Shown here one piece after another: positions 46,692-58,492 of a stretch of DNA of 62,000 nt. The stretch covers positions 141,938,247 to 142,000,246 of the forward strand of contig NC_081412.1 in NCBI RefSeq assembly GCF_030272615.1. Reading direction: 5' to 3'. The notes beneath the pieces were generated by a model, which was not told where the DNA came from, searched no databases, and saw only the letters and a program-made list of their open reading frames with translations. Source of the stretch: Cryptomeria japonica. Taxonomy: Eukaryota > Streptophyta > Pinopsida > Cupressales > Cupressaceae. Position 1 is the stretch's first letter; every line of letters begins with the position of its first letter. A program made the translations under genes and the position numbers.

Positions 46692-48311
46692 TGATAACTC
46701 AATGATGAACCACTAGTACCAAACTGGTACTGAGAGGGTGGGTGAATCAGTACAAACACAAATACAGTCCAAAACTGATTTGACAGCAAATACTCCAAAT
46801 GACTGGCAAACAGGAATACTTGTTCAACACAGACTGCAATCGGTAAAGCCAAGAGTGTCTAAAATAGGCATTGACCGATTGAACACTTAGCTTTTCATTT
46901 AACTCAAAAAAAACACTACCATTTCACCCTCATGTATGAATAGGTAAACTATCATCTGATCGTCACAACAGTTAGTTAGTAATGCTTTATAGACAGGCAT
47001 TAAACATAGAACCATCATATGCTCAACAGGTAATAACAAAGCATCACAAGATAAAAGCATCACACATGACACACATATTTTTCATGTGGAAACCCAACTG
47101 GGAAAAACCACAGTGGGGATGAATACCCACAAGCTTCTTTTGAACTCTTTTGAAGTCCGCTCTATTAGGAGCCTTGTCTAGTTAAAGACATTACAATAGG
47201 TTCTGCTAGGAACTGATCCTGTTAGGGATCACCCGGTTAAGGGATGGCTATAATACCTGGTTAAGGGTTAAACCCGGTTAGGGTTACCTTGTTAGAGAAT
47301 TTCTAGAACTCAATAGCTAAAAGATCTCCCAAGCTCTATAGCTTCTCAAAACTCATTAACCTTGAGTTACTCGGTTAAGGGATTTGAATCAAGCCTATTA
47401 AGACCACCCTGTTAGGGGATTTTGCATCAAGCCAGTTAAGGCTACCTTGTTAGCGGAATTCACAACTGTTGAAGTGGTTAGAGATCAATAGGAATTACAA
47501 TGATCTGATAACAACACTCAATGCTAATGCAGATCTATTTTGGCTCCTCTTCTCTTTCTGCACATTTACTTTGTAGGTATCTCTTTTCTCCTTTAGTCTA
47601 GCAAGAATCATGTATCTCTTCCCTTGGATACACACTCACAACTTTTGCCAACAACCTTAGAAAGAAACTCAACATCGACCTTATAGGAAACAGACAGGTT
47701 GATAGCAAAAACCTTAAACCCTAAACCTATTAGGTTAAGCAATTCAAGCGGTTCAATCCTAACCATTGAATCATACTACATTAAATGCAACAATCTTGAA
47801 TCAATCTCAAGACATTCTCCATCATCTATTTTCCACCAATTTCATGGCGGCTGTTAACCCATCACGCATTATCACCGTTTGACAGACTTCACACATTCTC
47901 GAGGTAGATAGGAATAGTCTTCTTCATGCAAGATCCTTCACGTGCACAGAGCTTACATGGCAACATGATCTGTTCTCCATTATACTACTAACTCATCACA
48001 CAAAGATCACCGATTGAGTCACATAGGCTTGAGGTAGTCCAACCGGAAATCCTGAAGTGGAACTACCTACCAACTGGTAGTCGTACAATGCTTCCATGTG
48101 CCGATTCCCATAACTACATGCCGGTTCACCTTGACATGCCAGTTCACCTTGAATAAATATAATGCTTCACTTTGACATATATACTAGTTAACACATATGT
48201 CGGTTCTCTCTTCTCATATATCACATATGCCAGTTCACTTCATAACACATATTGACATCAATGACAACATACAATATCATTATGTCCTTATACCGGTTCA
48301 CATAAATGCCA
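46692..48311 (-). repeat. 3' LTR of element H
   Basis: 1,620 bp. It contains many loose repeats of CCGGTTAAGG / CCTTGTTAGGG words (47220-47460), one more than the 5' copy has, and the box shared with A and B at 47079-47118. Confidence 0.94.
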
Positions 48312-48312
48312 C

Positions 48313-48330
48313 AAATCTCCCCCTTTGGCA
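48313..48330 (-). promoter_or_regulatory. Polypurine tract of element H
   Basis: Minus strand TGCCAAAGGGGGAGATTT next to the 3' LTR. A twin, TGTCAAAGGGGGAGA, lies at 48411-48425. Confidence 0.9.
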
Positions 48331-48555
48331 TTGATGGCAATATACAAAGATATCTTCTCTGCTTCACATTTTCTCCCCATTTGCTGTAGATATCTTTTTG
48401 CTTCACTCCTTCTCCCCCTTTGACAACAATGCCAAAGTGGAGGCACACACATCCTTGTTCCTTTATGCTACTCCCCCTGAGGAGTAGCATCCTTCAACAC
48501 ATCAATCAACAAAAATTTGACTTTGCAATACCTAACTGATGTGGAACAATTACTT

Positions 48556-51500
48556 TTAGTTCACCTCTTGAAGGGGTAGTACCCCCAATTCACCTCTTAA
48601 ATGCACAAATGTAGTCTTTGGGAGAGGCTTGGTGAATATGTTTGCTAACTGCTCCTTACTAGACACATGCTCTAGTGCAATCTCTTTATTCTAAACCTTT
48701 TCCCTCAAGAAATAATACTTAAGCTCAAAATGCTTGGTTCTAGAATGTAAAATTGGATTCTTTGATATATTGATAGCACTTGTGTTATCACAGAATATAC
48801 TTACCAGTTCAGATACAGGGATTTTGAAGCCTTCCAGTATATGCTTCATCCAAATTGTCTGAGTGCAGTTCATGAAAGCTACAACATACTCCGCTTCCAC
48901 TGTAGACTGAGAGATACAACTCTGCTTTTTACTCATCCATGAGACCATTCTACCACCGAGAAAGAATGCACCACTGGTTGTTCTCTTTCGGTCATCCACA
49001 TTACCTGCCCAATCAGCATCTGTGAACACTTTCAGATTGAAATCATTACTGTATGGGTACCACAATCCATAGTCAACTATTCCCTTCAGATACCTAAGAA
49101 TCCGCTTGACTGTAATCAAGTGGGATTCTCTTGGACTCTTTTGGAACCTTGCAGTAATGCCAACTACATGTGCAATATCCGGTCTTCTATGCACTACATA
49201 ATGCAACTTACCAATCATTGATCAGTATTCCTTCTCATCAACCAGTGTGGAATCATCCTCTTTTGTCAATTTGCAACTGGTCACCATCAGTGTACCAACC
49301 GGTTTGCTATCTTCCATGCCAAAGGTCTTCAGTACCTCTTTGACATATTTGGACTGAGTGATAAAGATTCCATCTTCCATCTACTGGATCTATAGTCTAA
49401 TGAAGAACTTAATCTCCCCTATGAGTGACATCTCAAACTCTTTCTTCATCTCATTAGCAAACTCATGACTCAACTTGTCATCTCCTCCAAAGATAATGTC
49501 ATAAAAAAAAACCTCACAGATTAGGATTTGATCTCCTTCAGACTTCAAGTAGATATTGCTATCTTCACTTGTTCTCTCAAATTCAATCTTCACAAGATGG
49601 GAATGTAGGCGCTCATACCGTGCCCTAGGTGCTTGCTTTAGACCATATAATGCTTTATGTAGCCTACACACCATATCACTGTCTTTAGATAGGGAAAACC
49701 CATTTGGTTGCTCTATATATACCTCCTCTTCAAGTACACCATTTAAGAATGCAGATTTTACATCCATTTGATATACTTTAAACCTTTTAAAAGCTGCATA
49801 TGCAAGAAGCATATGAACTCCTTCCAATCTGGCTATAGGAGAAAAGGTTTCTCCATAGTCTTCTCCTTCTTCTTGAGCATATCCTTTACATACCAATCTG
49901 GCTTTATTCCTAATCACTGTGCCATCCTCATTCAACTTGTTTCTGAACACCCATTTGGTGCCAATGACATTTTTATGCTCAGGTCTGGGTACCAAGGACC
50001 ATGTACCATTTTTCTCTATCTGGTCAAGTTCCTCTTCCATTGCCTTGATCCAGTCTTCATCTTTATGAGCCTCTTTGAATGATTTAGGCTCAAATTTAGA
50101 GATCATACATGAGTTTTCTTTGATCTTTCTTCTTGTAAGGATTCATGCATCCTTATCACCTATGATCTGCTTAGGATCATGATTCAACTTGACATACCAA
50201 GGAATGGTCTTAACTGGTTCTTCTTGCTTTTCTTCTTCATCCTCATCTTCATCAGTATCAGCACTCACTAGTTCAGTGACACTATTATTGGTACTTGGTT
50301 GGCTAACAACCGGTTCCCAGAAGGTTGCAACTGGTTCATTTACAACTTGCTCACTACCAGTTTCCTTAGTTTTCTCAAAGGATTCATCAACTCTTACATT
50401 GATACTTTCCATAATTCTCTGAGTCCTATTGTTGTAGCACTTGAAAGCTTTACTCTTGGTGGAATATCCTAGAAATATTCCCTCATCACATTTAGCTTCA
50501 AATTTGCCCTGATGTTCACTCCTCTTGATGTAACATTTGCTACCAAATACCTTAAAGTAGCTAACCATAGGTGTCTTAGCGGTCCAATACTCATAAGGAG
50601 TTTTGTCCTTACCTTTCTTGATGAGTACCTGGTTCATAGTGTAGACTGCAGTGCTCACTGCTTCTCTCCAAAAGGTGTGAGCTACCTTTCCTTGAATTAA
50701 CATGGTTCTAGCTGCTTCAACCACAATCCGGTTATTCCTCTCTGCTAGGCCATTCTGCTATGGAGTCCGGGGGGCAGACAGCTGTCTCTTGATGCCAAAT
50801 TCTTCATAATACTTGTTGAATTCACCAGAAGTGAATTCCCCTCCTTGATCAGTTTTGAGACACTTGATCCTTTTACCACTTTCCTTCTCCACTAATGCTT
50901 TGAAAGCTTTGAATTTCCCAAAGGCTTCAGACTTGTCTTTCAAGAATGTGACCCACATCATTCTTGAGCAGTCATCAGTGAGGATCATGAAGTACCTATC
51001 ACCCTGCACACTCCTAGTTTTCATAGGACCACACAAATCAGTATGTACAAGATCAAGCAAGTTGTCAGCAGTGAAAGATTTACCTTTAAAAGTTGAGGAA
51101 GACATTTTCCCCAATTGACACTCTCTACACAAGTTATTATCCGGTTTGTTTAGCACCGCCAACCCTCTAACTGCCTTGATCTTACTAGCCTTTACAATGT
51201 TATCAAAGTTTACATGATAGAGTCTCCTATGCCATATCCAACTATCATCAAGCTTAGCCATAAGACAGGTACTTACGTTTGCATTCAACTGAAATAGGTT
51301 ACCTTTGGTTTGCATTCCAGTGGCCCCCAATTTACCATCTTTTCCTTTGATTCTGCAAACTCCATTCTTGAATTGCAGAGTGAGGCCACTATCATTTAGC
51401 TAGGGAACACTTAGAAGGTTGTGTCTGAGACCATCAACCTAGTACACATTGTCAGCACTGCTCTTTCCATTCAAAGAGATGGACCCTTTGCCTTTGACCA

Positions 51501-52647
51501 TGCATGGTGCATCATTGCCAAAGTGAACCACACCACCATCATACTCTTCCAAGGATAGAAACTTGCTTTGGTCACCAGTCATATGGTGAGAACAACCACT
51601 GTCAATGATCCACTCATTTGAATTATCAAACCAGGAGACAAGAGCCTTCTTGTCTGCCACATCTTCCCTTATAGCAACAAACACAATATCTTCATTCTCT
51701 TCATCTTCTGATTCCTCATCTGTGACACCTTCATCAACTACCACAAAATAGTTTCTTCAGTTTCCTCCTTTGAATTTCTTAAACCTTTCTAGTTTATCCT
51801 TGTTGTCACTATTAGGATAGTTCATAGAAATATGTCCTATCCAGTTATAGGAAAAACATTTCAAAGGTATCTTACCTTTGTATTTACCAGTTCCTTTTGA
51901 AAATTTCCTGGCAAGAAGAGCTTCAAATTCCATTAGAAACTCTTCATCATTCATTTCTTTGCTCTGATTAGGTTCCCCACTACTGCTAGCCTCTTTTCCT
52001 TTTCTGGATGGTATAGTAGAGGCTTTAAATGCTGATTCTATCTTTTGAACATTGCCATCAAAACTATTCAGCTCATAGGCTGTCAACTTGGCTATGATGG
52101 AGTCCAAGGACACCTTAGACTTGTCTATTGATCTCAGCTCCTGAATAGAAGCAACCCTTATTGCATAGACTGACAATAGGGATCTCAGGACTTTGCTTAC
52201 CACAGTGGAATCTTCTATTTTACCACCTACACTCTTGATTTCTCCAACAACTATTTTAATTCTTATTCCATACTACTGAATGGTCTCACCTTCAACCATC
52301 TGCATGTCTTCAAACTTCCCTCTCAAGCCTTCTTCTTTAGCCTATTTTACATGCTCATCACCACCATAGATATTTTCAAGAGCATCCCATACCTCTTTGG
52401 GATTTACCTTGTCCTGAACATCAATAAACTCGATGTTAGAAAGACTACTAATAAGGGCTTCCATGACTTGTCCATTTTCTTGTATCTCTCTCTTTTGGTC
52501 ATCAGTGAGAATACTAGTAGGAACAACATAGACATTCTCAATATAACTCTAGTGTTGAGCACCCATGCTTTTGATGAATATCTTCATCCTATATTTCCAT
52601 ATACCAAAATTTTCCCTATTAAACTTAGGACCTTCCCTCTTCATCAT
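48556..52647 (-). pseudogene. Element H gag-pol polyprotein, broken only by nonsense codons
   Basis: One minus-strand frame of 1,364 codons from ATG 52647 to TAA 48556-48558 with no frameshift. Internal stops include 52549, 52342, 52273, 51757, 51439, 50758, 50143 and 49390. Order: gag with YGGDEHV (about 52365); knuckle 51817-51858 with its second and fourth ligands changed to Tyr; protease with intact DSGCSHHMTGD (about 51590); integrase with HTDLCGPM, KTDQGGEF and Glu in NGLAERNNR all kept; reverse transcriptase with [11 protein letters not shown], but YVDD reads FFYD with the first Asp lost (Tyr codon 49501-49503, next to a run of T on the minus strand); RNase H with TDADWAGN and the FTKPLP tail. 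Start chosen because it lies about 65 nt after the primer site and in frame with everything else. Confidence 0.95.
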
Positions 52648-52702
52648 TTGACTAGGATCTTTTCCTCAAGTGGTTAAGCTTACAACACAGAGGACCTAGA
52701 GT

Positions 52703-52714
52703 GCTCTGATACCA
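52703..52714 (-). promoter_or_regulatory. Primer-binding site of element H
   Basis: Minus strand TGGTATCAGAGC, two bases after the 5' LTR end, the same spacing as in B. Confidence 0.92.
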
Positions 52715-52716
52715 AT

Positions 52717-54313
52717 TGATAACTCAATGATGAACCACTAGTACCAAACTGATACTGAGAGGGGGGGGTGAATCAGTACAAACACAAATACAGTCCAAAA
52801 CAAATTTGACAACAAATACTCCAAATGACTGGCAAACAGGGATACCTGTTCAACACAGACTACAACCGGTAAAGCCAAGAGTGTCTAAAACAGGCATTGA
52901 CTGATTGAACACTTAGCTTTTCATTTAACTCAAAACTACACTACCATTTCACCCTCATGCATGTACAGGTAAACTATCATCTGATCATCACAATAGTTAG
53001 TTCAATATGCTTTATAGACAGGCATTAAACACAAAACCATCATATGCTCAACATGTAATAACAAAGCATCACAAGATAAAAGCATCACACATGACACACA
53101 AATTTTTCATGTGGAAACCCAACTGGGAAAAACCACAGTGGGGATGAATACCCACAAGCTGCTTTTGAACTCTTTTGAAGTCCGCTCTATTAGGAGCCTT
53201 GTCTGGTTAAAGACATTACAATAGGTTCTGCTAGGAACCGATCCTGTTAGGGATCACCCAGTTAAGGGTTAAACCTGGTTAGGGTTACCTTGTTAGAGGA
53301 TTTCTAGAACTCAATAGCTAAAGGATCTCTTGAGCTCTATAGCTTCTCAGAACTCATTAACCTCAAGTTACCCGATTAAGGGATTTGAATCAAGCCTACT
53401 AAGACCAGCCTGTTAGGGGATTTTGCATCAAGCTAGTTAAGGCTACCCTGTTAGGAGATTTCACAACTATTGAAGTGGTTGGAGATCAACAGGAATTACA
53501 ATGATCTGATAACAACACTCAATGCTAATGCAGATCCGTTTTGGCTCCTCTTCTCCTTCTGCACATTTACTTTGTAGGTATCTCTTTTCTCCTTTGGTCT
53601 GGCAAGAATCATGTATCTCTTCCCTTGGATACACACTCACAACTTTTGCCAACAACCTTAGAAAGAAACTCAACATCGACCTTATAGGAAACAAACAGGT
53701 CGATAGCAAAAACCCTAAACCCTAAACCTATTAGGTTAAGCAATTCAAGCGGTTCAATCCTGATCGTTAAATCATACTACCTTAAATGCAACAATCTTGA
53801 ATCAATCTCAAGACATTCTCCATCGTCCATTTTCCACCGATTTCATAGTGGTTGATAACCCATCACGTGTTATCACCTTTTGACAGACTTCGCACATTCA
53901 TGAGGTAGATAGGAATAGTCTTCTTCATGCAAGATCCTTCACGCGCACAGAGCTTACGTGGCAACATGATCTATGCTCCATTATACTGCTAACTCATCAC
54001 ACAAAGATCACTGATTGAGTCACAAAGGCTTGAGGTACTCCAACTGGAAATCCTAAAGTGGAAACTACCTACCAACCAGTAGTCATACAATGCTTCCAAG
54101 TGTCAGTTCCCATAACTACATGTCAGTTCACCTTGACATGCCAGTTCACCTTGAATAAATATACTACCTCACTTTGGCATATATACCGGTTAACACATAT
54201 GACGGTTCTCTCTTCTCACATATCACATATGCCGGTTCACTTCATAACACATATTGACATTAATGACAACATACAATATCATTATGTCCTTATACCAGTT
54301 CACATAAATGCCA
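52717..54313 (-). repeat. 5' LTR of element H
   Basis: 1,597-bp copy, with the shared box at 53103-53142. It differs from the 3' LTR by scattered changes and by lacking about 23 bp of the CCGGTTAAGG repeats. Confidence 0.94.
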
Positions 54314-54316
54314 ATA

Positions 54317-54399
54317 GATAGAATATAGTTTATTCCTTTCAATATTTTATCTCTATTTTGTACTTTTCATTGATCTCTTGATCTTGGCAAAATCTCACA
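54317..54399 (+). repeat. 5' LTR of element G, right part
   Basis: GATAGAATATAGTTTATTCC... to CTCACA, matching 58874-58956 of the 3' LTR. Confidence 0.9.
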
Positions 54400-54413
54400 T
54401 GGTATCAGCTTGC
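54400..54413 (+). promoter_or_regulatory. Primer-binding site of element G
   Basis: TGGTATCAGCTTGC directly after the LTR. The first nine bases match the initiator-Met complement; the rest have diverged. Confidence 0.8.
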
Positions 54414-56065
54414 CTAAAGGGCTTCTGTGATTAATTTTTTTTTCGAGGCTTCAATTTTTGGATCTGTGGAGGTGCTATTTTTTGGGGCATTTTGTGGTGA
54501 TTTGGAGATCACAGTTGAGTCTGGGAGGCTGTTTCCATGAAGTTTGACTATAAAGTCGACCTATTTTGGTGATTTTTTTCTTTTTCCCCTATTTTGCCAT
54601 TAATGTATGATTTTTGAAAACAAAAAAATTGTCAGGGGCTTTGTACAAGTTTTATTACAAAAATATATCTGCTGAATAATTTTTTATCAGTGGGGGGGGA
54701 GATTTAAATTTTATTAAAAAAAAAATTATTTACAAGGGGGTCTGCACAACCCCTCATGACCCCGATATCCCATACTCTGCAGGGTCTGTCGCTTCGTACC
54801 CGCCTCTTAAGTTGTCATTTGTACTCCTCCCGGTTGGGCTACCACTCTCTACTCTGACTATCATGTACTTGCCAATGCCTAACTCCCTATCAGTGACCTA
54901 ACTTTCTCAACGTCCTGACAATGACAACGTCACCGACTACGACCATCCCTGTCTCCAACATGCTTCTCCTCAATCGATCTCTCAGACTTTTCTGGTCTCC
55001 GGTCTTCCTTGTGCCCCAAATGCCATTTTTTCTGCCGCTACTCCCAATGGTTGCTGCTCACCGTCGGTTGCTGCTCCTGGCGGTTGCTCCGTGCCTAGCC
55101 CCCACCAGCGCTCACCTTCCCACTGTCGCCCACTGCTTGACCTCCCTGGCTTCGGGCTCCCCGCTCCCTATGATTTTAACCCAGTGGGACCCACATTCAC
55201 CATGTGGCAGGCGGCTACTGGCCCATGGTAAACACTCCATACCGCCACTTGTGCACTCAGTAAGCCTGACACATCAGATTTCGTACAATACGAAACCAAT
55301 CACATGCTGCCATGTCATAAATGTTCGTACAACTAGGGAGAAGGGTGCGATGATCATTTTCAAGGGAATACGAGTGTCAAATTTAAGCTCATGATTTTAT
55401 AAAGTCAACCTACATTAGCAGTATTTTGAAAATTTTTGGACCCCCTCTCATTTGGCTTTTTGATTTTGCAGTCCGATTTCAAATGGCCATATCTTGCTCA
55501 TTTTTGCTCCTTTTCTGGTACAATTTTTTTGAAATGGGCTAGAATTTCATGCTCTTCATAGTGATGGAGGAATTTTATGATTTTGATAGACATATTTTTC
55601 AAAATTTGTAGATTTTCATGACTATGTTTGTCTAATCCTCAATTTTGCAACTTCAGAGGCTTCGTTTGAGGTCATACGACCTCCTTTTCAAGTGTCATTT
55701 TTATTGAAAGTGCATAATTTTTGTCTACTTTCATAATCTGCCATTAGTTTGCATTGATTTTAAGTAGAAATTATACTTGTAGTATTTGGTCATTCTTGGC
55801 CTATTTGGTACTTGTATTTTGCTTGGATCTTAGTTTAGATCACTTGCAATATTTGTTGGAGTCTCTTTTAGCCTATATGAGGAAGTTGTAAGATTGAAAT
55901 CAGAAGTCCATCTTGCCTTGTTTTGCAAGTGGCCCATTGTACATGCACTAAGTATAAAGTGTCAAATCACCATTTTTTTTAGGGGGGTTTCTTGATTGAG
56001 GAATTTGGGGGGGTGTCTTGTGTGATTGTGCCTCTCTCTCTATTCTTTTTTTTCATTTTGGTGTT
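54414..56065 (+). other. Leader of element G
   Basis: Long untranslated leader. 54740-55260 is C-rich and gives a frame (54921-55394) of low-complexity Leu/Pro/Ser/Ala residues that I do not accept as a gene. 55400-55900 is T-rich with the motif GGCCATATCTTGC (55482), which recurs in element F. No start before 56066 has gag-like content. Confidence 0.6.
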
Positions 56066-57300
56066 ATGGGTTCTCCTAAATTTCCCCTTTTAATTCCTCA
56101 TAATTATGCATCATGGAAGATTAAGGCATGGAGTAAACTAATAGAAAAAGGACTCATTCATTATGTAAATGGAACTATAACAACACCACCTGATCCTAAG
56201 GCTAATCCTAATTCTCAGGTTGAATGGTTCACTAAAAACTCTATAGCACTTGGAACATTAAGAAAGTATGTATCAGATGGCCTCATTTTTCACATTCAGA
56301 AGTGTACAACAATCAAAGAGGCTTGGGATATTTATGACAAATTGTATGGTCAAGTTGATGAGATTAAAGGCTACAAACGTGATAGTAAAACCACAACATT
56401 GGATCCCAAGGATTTTGATACAATCCAAGATTATGTCACAAAAGAAATTGAGCTAAGAGCAAAGCTAAAGGATTGTGGCATTGACAAAAAGGATGCTCAA
56501 TTGGTTTTTAAATTGTTGGACAAGCTTCCTTCAGAGTATGCATCCTTTGTATCTAGCTTTCACACTCGTAGGTTAGCTCAAGGTTCCTCATACACTTCTC
56601 CCTCATTTGATTCATTCATGGAGATGCTGATTCTTGAGCAATCTAAGTTGACTAAGATGGGGATTCTCAAATCTTTATAGTCACAAGCATTGGTGGCTGC
56701 TAAAGGGAATGAAAGCAATCAAGGAAAAGGCAAGAATCAAAAGAAACCTAAGTCAAAACCACAACAAGATGGAGAACAATCCTCTTCTCCACAATAAGGT
56801 GACTCACCTAAGAGGAAATCATATAAGGACAATCATTTTTGTGCATATTGCAAGAAGTCGAGACATGATGAACAACATTGTTACAAGAAGGATATTGATG
56901 AGTTGAAGCATCTTCTTGATAAGAACAAAATCAACCTACCTTCTAAAACATCTACTTCGGCTTCTTCTTCAAAAGAAAAAGATAAAGGAAAGGATCACTC
57001 TTTTGGGCAAATAAAGGAAAGGGACAAGATCTTTGTGCTACTACAAGTCATGATTCAAGGAGATGACTTCTAGATTCAGGGGCTTCTCATCATATGGCAT
57101 CTTCATAGTCTATGTTCTCTTCATTTGAGTCTTGCCACTTGCCACAGATTTTGATGGGAAATCATACATTCATGGATGTGATTGGGAAAGGATCTATTGC
57201 CATTGGGGATAACTCCTTCAATGATGTGTTGTGTGTACCCCACATGACAAACAATCTTCTTTCCATCTATGAAATCACACATGGGGCAACATAGAAAACT
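56066..57300 (+). pseudogene. Element G gag and protease, broken
   Basis: ATG 56066 (MGSPKFPLLIPHNYASWKIK) opens a copia gag of the UBN2 kind. The frame is interrupted by TAG 56678 and TAA 56795. An intact CX2CX4HX4C knuckle lies at 56840-56881. A frameshift near 57000 leads to protease with DSGASHHM (DSG at 57073-57081) flanked by stops at 57064 and 57106. GDNSFNDVLCVPHMTNNLLS then leads into the pre-integrase region, with a stop at 57292. No integrase follows. The alternative 5' start near 56018 is less likely because its first residues are low complexity. Confidence 0.85.
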
Positions 57301-58149
57301 GTGGAGTTCACACCTGATTCAATTATCATTAGAGACTTGGAGACTAGAGATGTCATTGCGACTGGGGTGGTTGATCATGCATCTCAGTTGTACTCCTTTT
57401 CACATTTTGGTCCTATTGACGAGGTTGATTCTTTACATGATGATTCAGAATTTGAGAATTTTGGGTACTTGAACTTGGGTGTTCTCACATGTGACCCTGC
57501 TCTTGAGCCTTTCATTTCATCTTCTCCTATTCATATCACATCACCTATTGCACTTAATGATGCAGCTAGTGTGACAATTTTGCCTTCTTGTGATTCAGTG
57601 CAGCAGGATATTCCTTGTCTTCTAGCTTCAGTTGATTGGGATGACTACTTGATAGATATTGCAGGTTTGTTTATGGAGTCCTACATTGCAAATTTGGGAG
57701 ACATCATTGATGACATTCATCTTGTCTTTGATGAAGATGATCCTTCTTCAATTGTTGTGAGGGAACACTCTAACCCTCTTGTGTATTCTCTACATGATCC
57801 TTCTTTCAAGGTTGGCATGATTGTGGATACTTTTGTACAGCATTTGGAGGAGGTCTCTTTATTGTTTGAGGAGACATGTGAGTCTTTGGGACATGTTCTA
57901 CATTCATCTCCACTAGATCTTGGAGTGCCTTTTTCAACAGTGTGGAGAAGTTCACCACCTTTAGAGGGGGTATCTCTCAGTGTCGACATTGGGACACTTG
58001 AGCAGTTTTCAAATACTTCATTCATCCTGAGTATTTTTCCTATATCTTCCCTTCATGATTGGGGAGACTTCATGGATATACCTTTGGTTTTGTTTCTTCC
58101 TAAGGGAAAGAACATTGTTCAATGTTCGTGGAGTAGTTTCTTCATTTAG
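57301..58149 (+). CDS. Unknown acidic ORF in place of pol in element G
   Basis: An open stretch of 282 codons in the protease frame, free of stops although the gag-protease before it is broken several times. The first about 45 residues (RDLETRDVIATGVVDHASQL, LYSFSHF) are the pre-integrase start. The rest is acidic and Ser/Leu/Ile-rich (for example DDIHLVFDEDDPSSIVVREH) with no cysteine-histidine motif, no DD35E, no YVDD and no clear membrane segment. It ends at TAG 58147-58149, followed by a short untranslated zone and the purine tract. I recognise no family. It could be a captured or newly evolved accessory domain, or an open stretch by chance. Confidence 0.5.
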   Translation: MEFTPDSIIIRDLETRDVIATGVVDHASQLYSFSHFGPIDEVDSLHDDSEFENFGYLNLGVLTCDPALEPFISSSPIHITSPIALNDAASVTILPSCDSVQQDIPCLLASVDWDDYLIDIAGLFMESYIANLGDIIDDIHLVFDEDDPSSIVVREHSNPLVYSLHDPSFKVGMIVDTFVQHLEEVSLLFEETCESLGHVLHSSPLDLGVPFSTVWRSSPPLEGVSLSVDIGTLEQFSNTSFILSIFPISSLHDWGDFMDIPLVLFLPKGKNIVQCSWSSFFI

Positions 58150-58483
58150 CATCAAGCTTCTACCATTGGTGCATATTCTACATTGATGGGGGGCTACCTA
58201 GTCTCTCTTCTTCTTCTCTCATATGGGGGCAACTTTTTCCTCACATGGGGTTTTGTCCTTCACATGCTTCTTTGAGAGTTATTTTTATATAATTTTCATC
58301 TCTCTTTTGGGGGAGGGTTTTTTCCCATTGGGTTTTTCTCTTTTTCCCGCTTTATGAGAGATTGCATTGGTTTGTGTGCATTTGCATTTGTAAATGGGTA
58401 CCTAACATGGCCTTGTAGCCGGGACCCATCTTGTATTTCTCAGTTGCATTGTAGACTTAAGTGCATTCCCCTAAGTTGCACTT

Positions 58484-58492
58484 AAGGGGGGG
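58484..58492 (+). promoter_or_regulatory. Polypurine tract of element G
   Basis: AAGGGGGGG directly before the 3' LTR. The zone before it (58310-58480) contains GTTTTTTCCCATTGGG and GGGACCCATCTTG, shared with element F at 33117-33215. Confidence 0.85.

Larger units (their letters stand above)
46692..54313 (-). mobile_element. Element H: full-length Ty1/copia retrotransposon
   Basis: LTRs 46692-48311 and 52717-54313 on the minus strand begin TGGCATTTATGTGAAC and end GAGTTATCA. GATAG occurs on both sides (46687-46691 and 54317-54321), but three extra bases ATA lie between the right LTR end and the duplication. The intact 3' LTR of G (CTTGATAGAATAC near 58874) shows the empty site. The primer site, one continuous gag-pol frame and purine tract are present. 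It is related to B in gag, pol and leader layout. Confidence 0.96.

Noticed and set aside
46556-46852. 98-codon minus-strand frame across 46692
   Set aside because: It spans the edge between G's LTR and H's LTR, so it exists only because of the insertion.
54921-55394. 157-codon frame in the leader of G as a gene
   Set aside because: Low-complexity Leu/Pro/Ala/Ser translation of a C-rich stretch; not in a coding position of a copia element and no recognisable domain.
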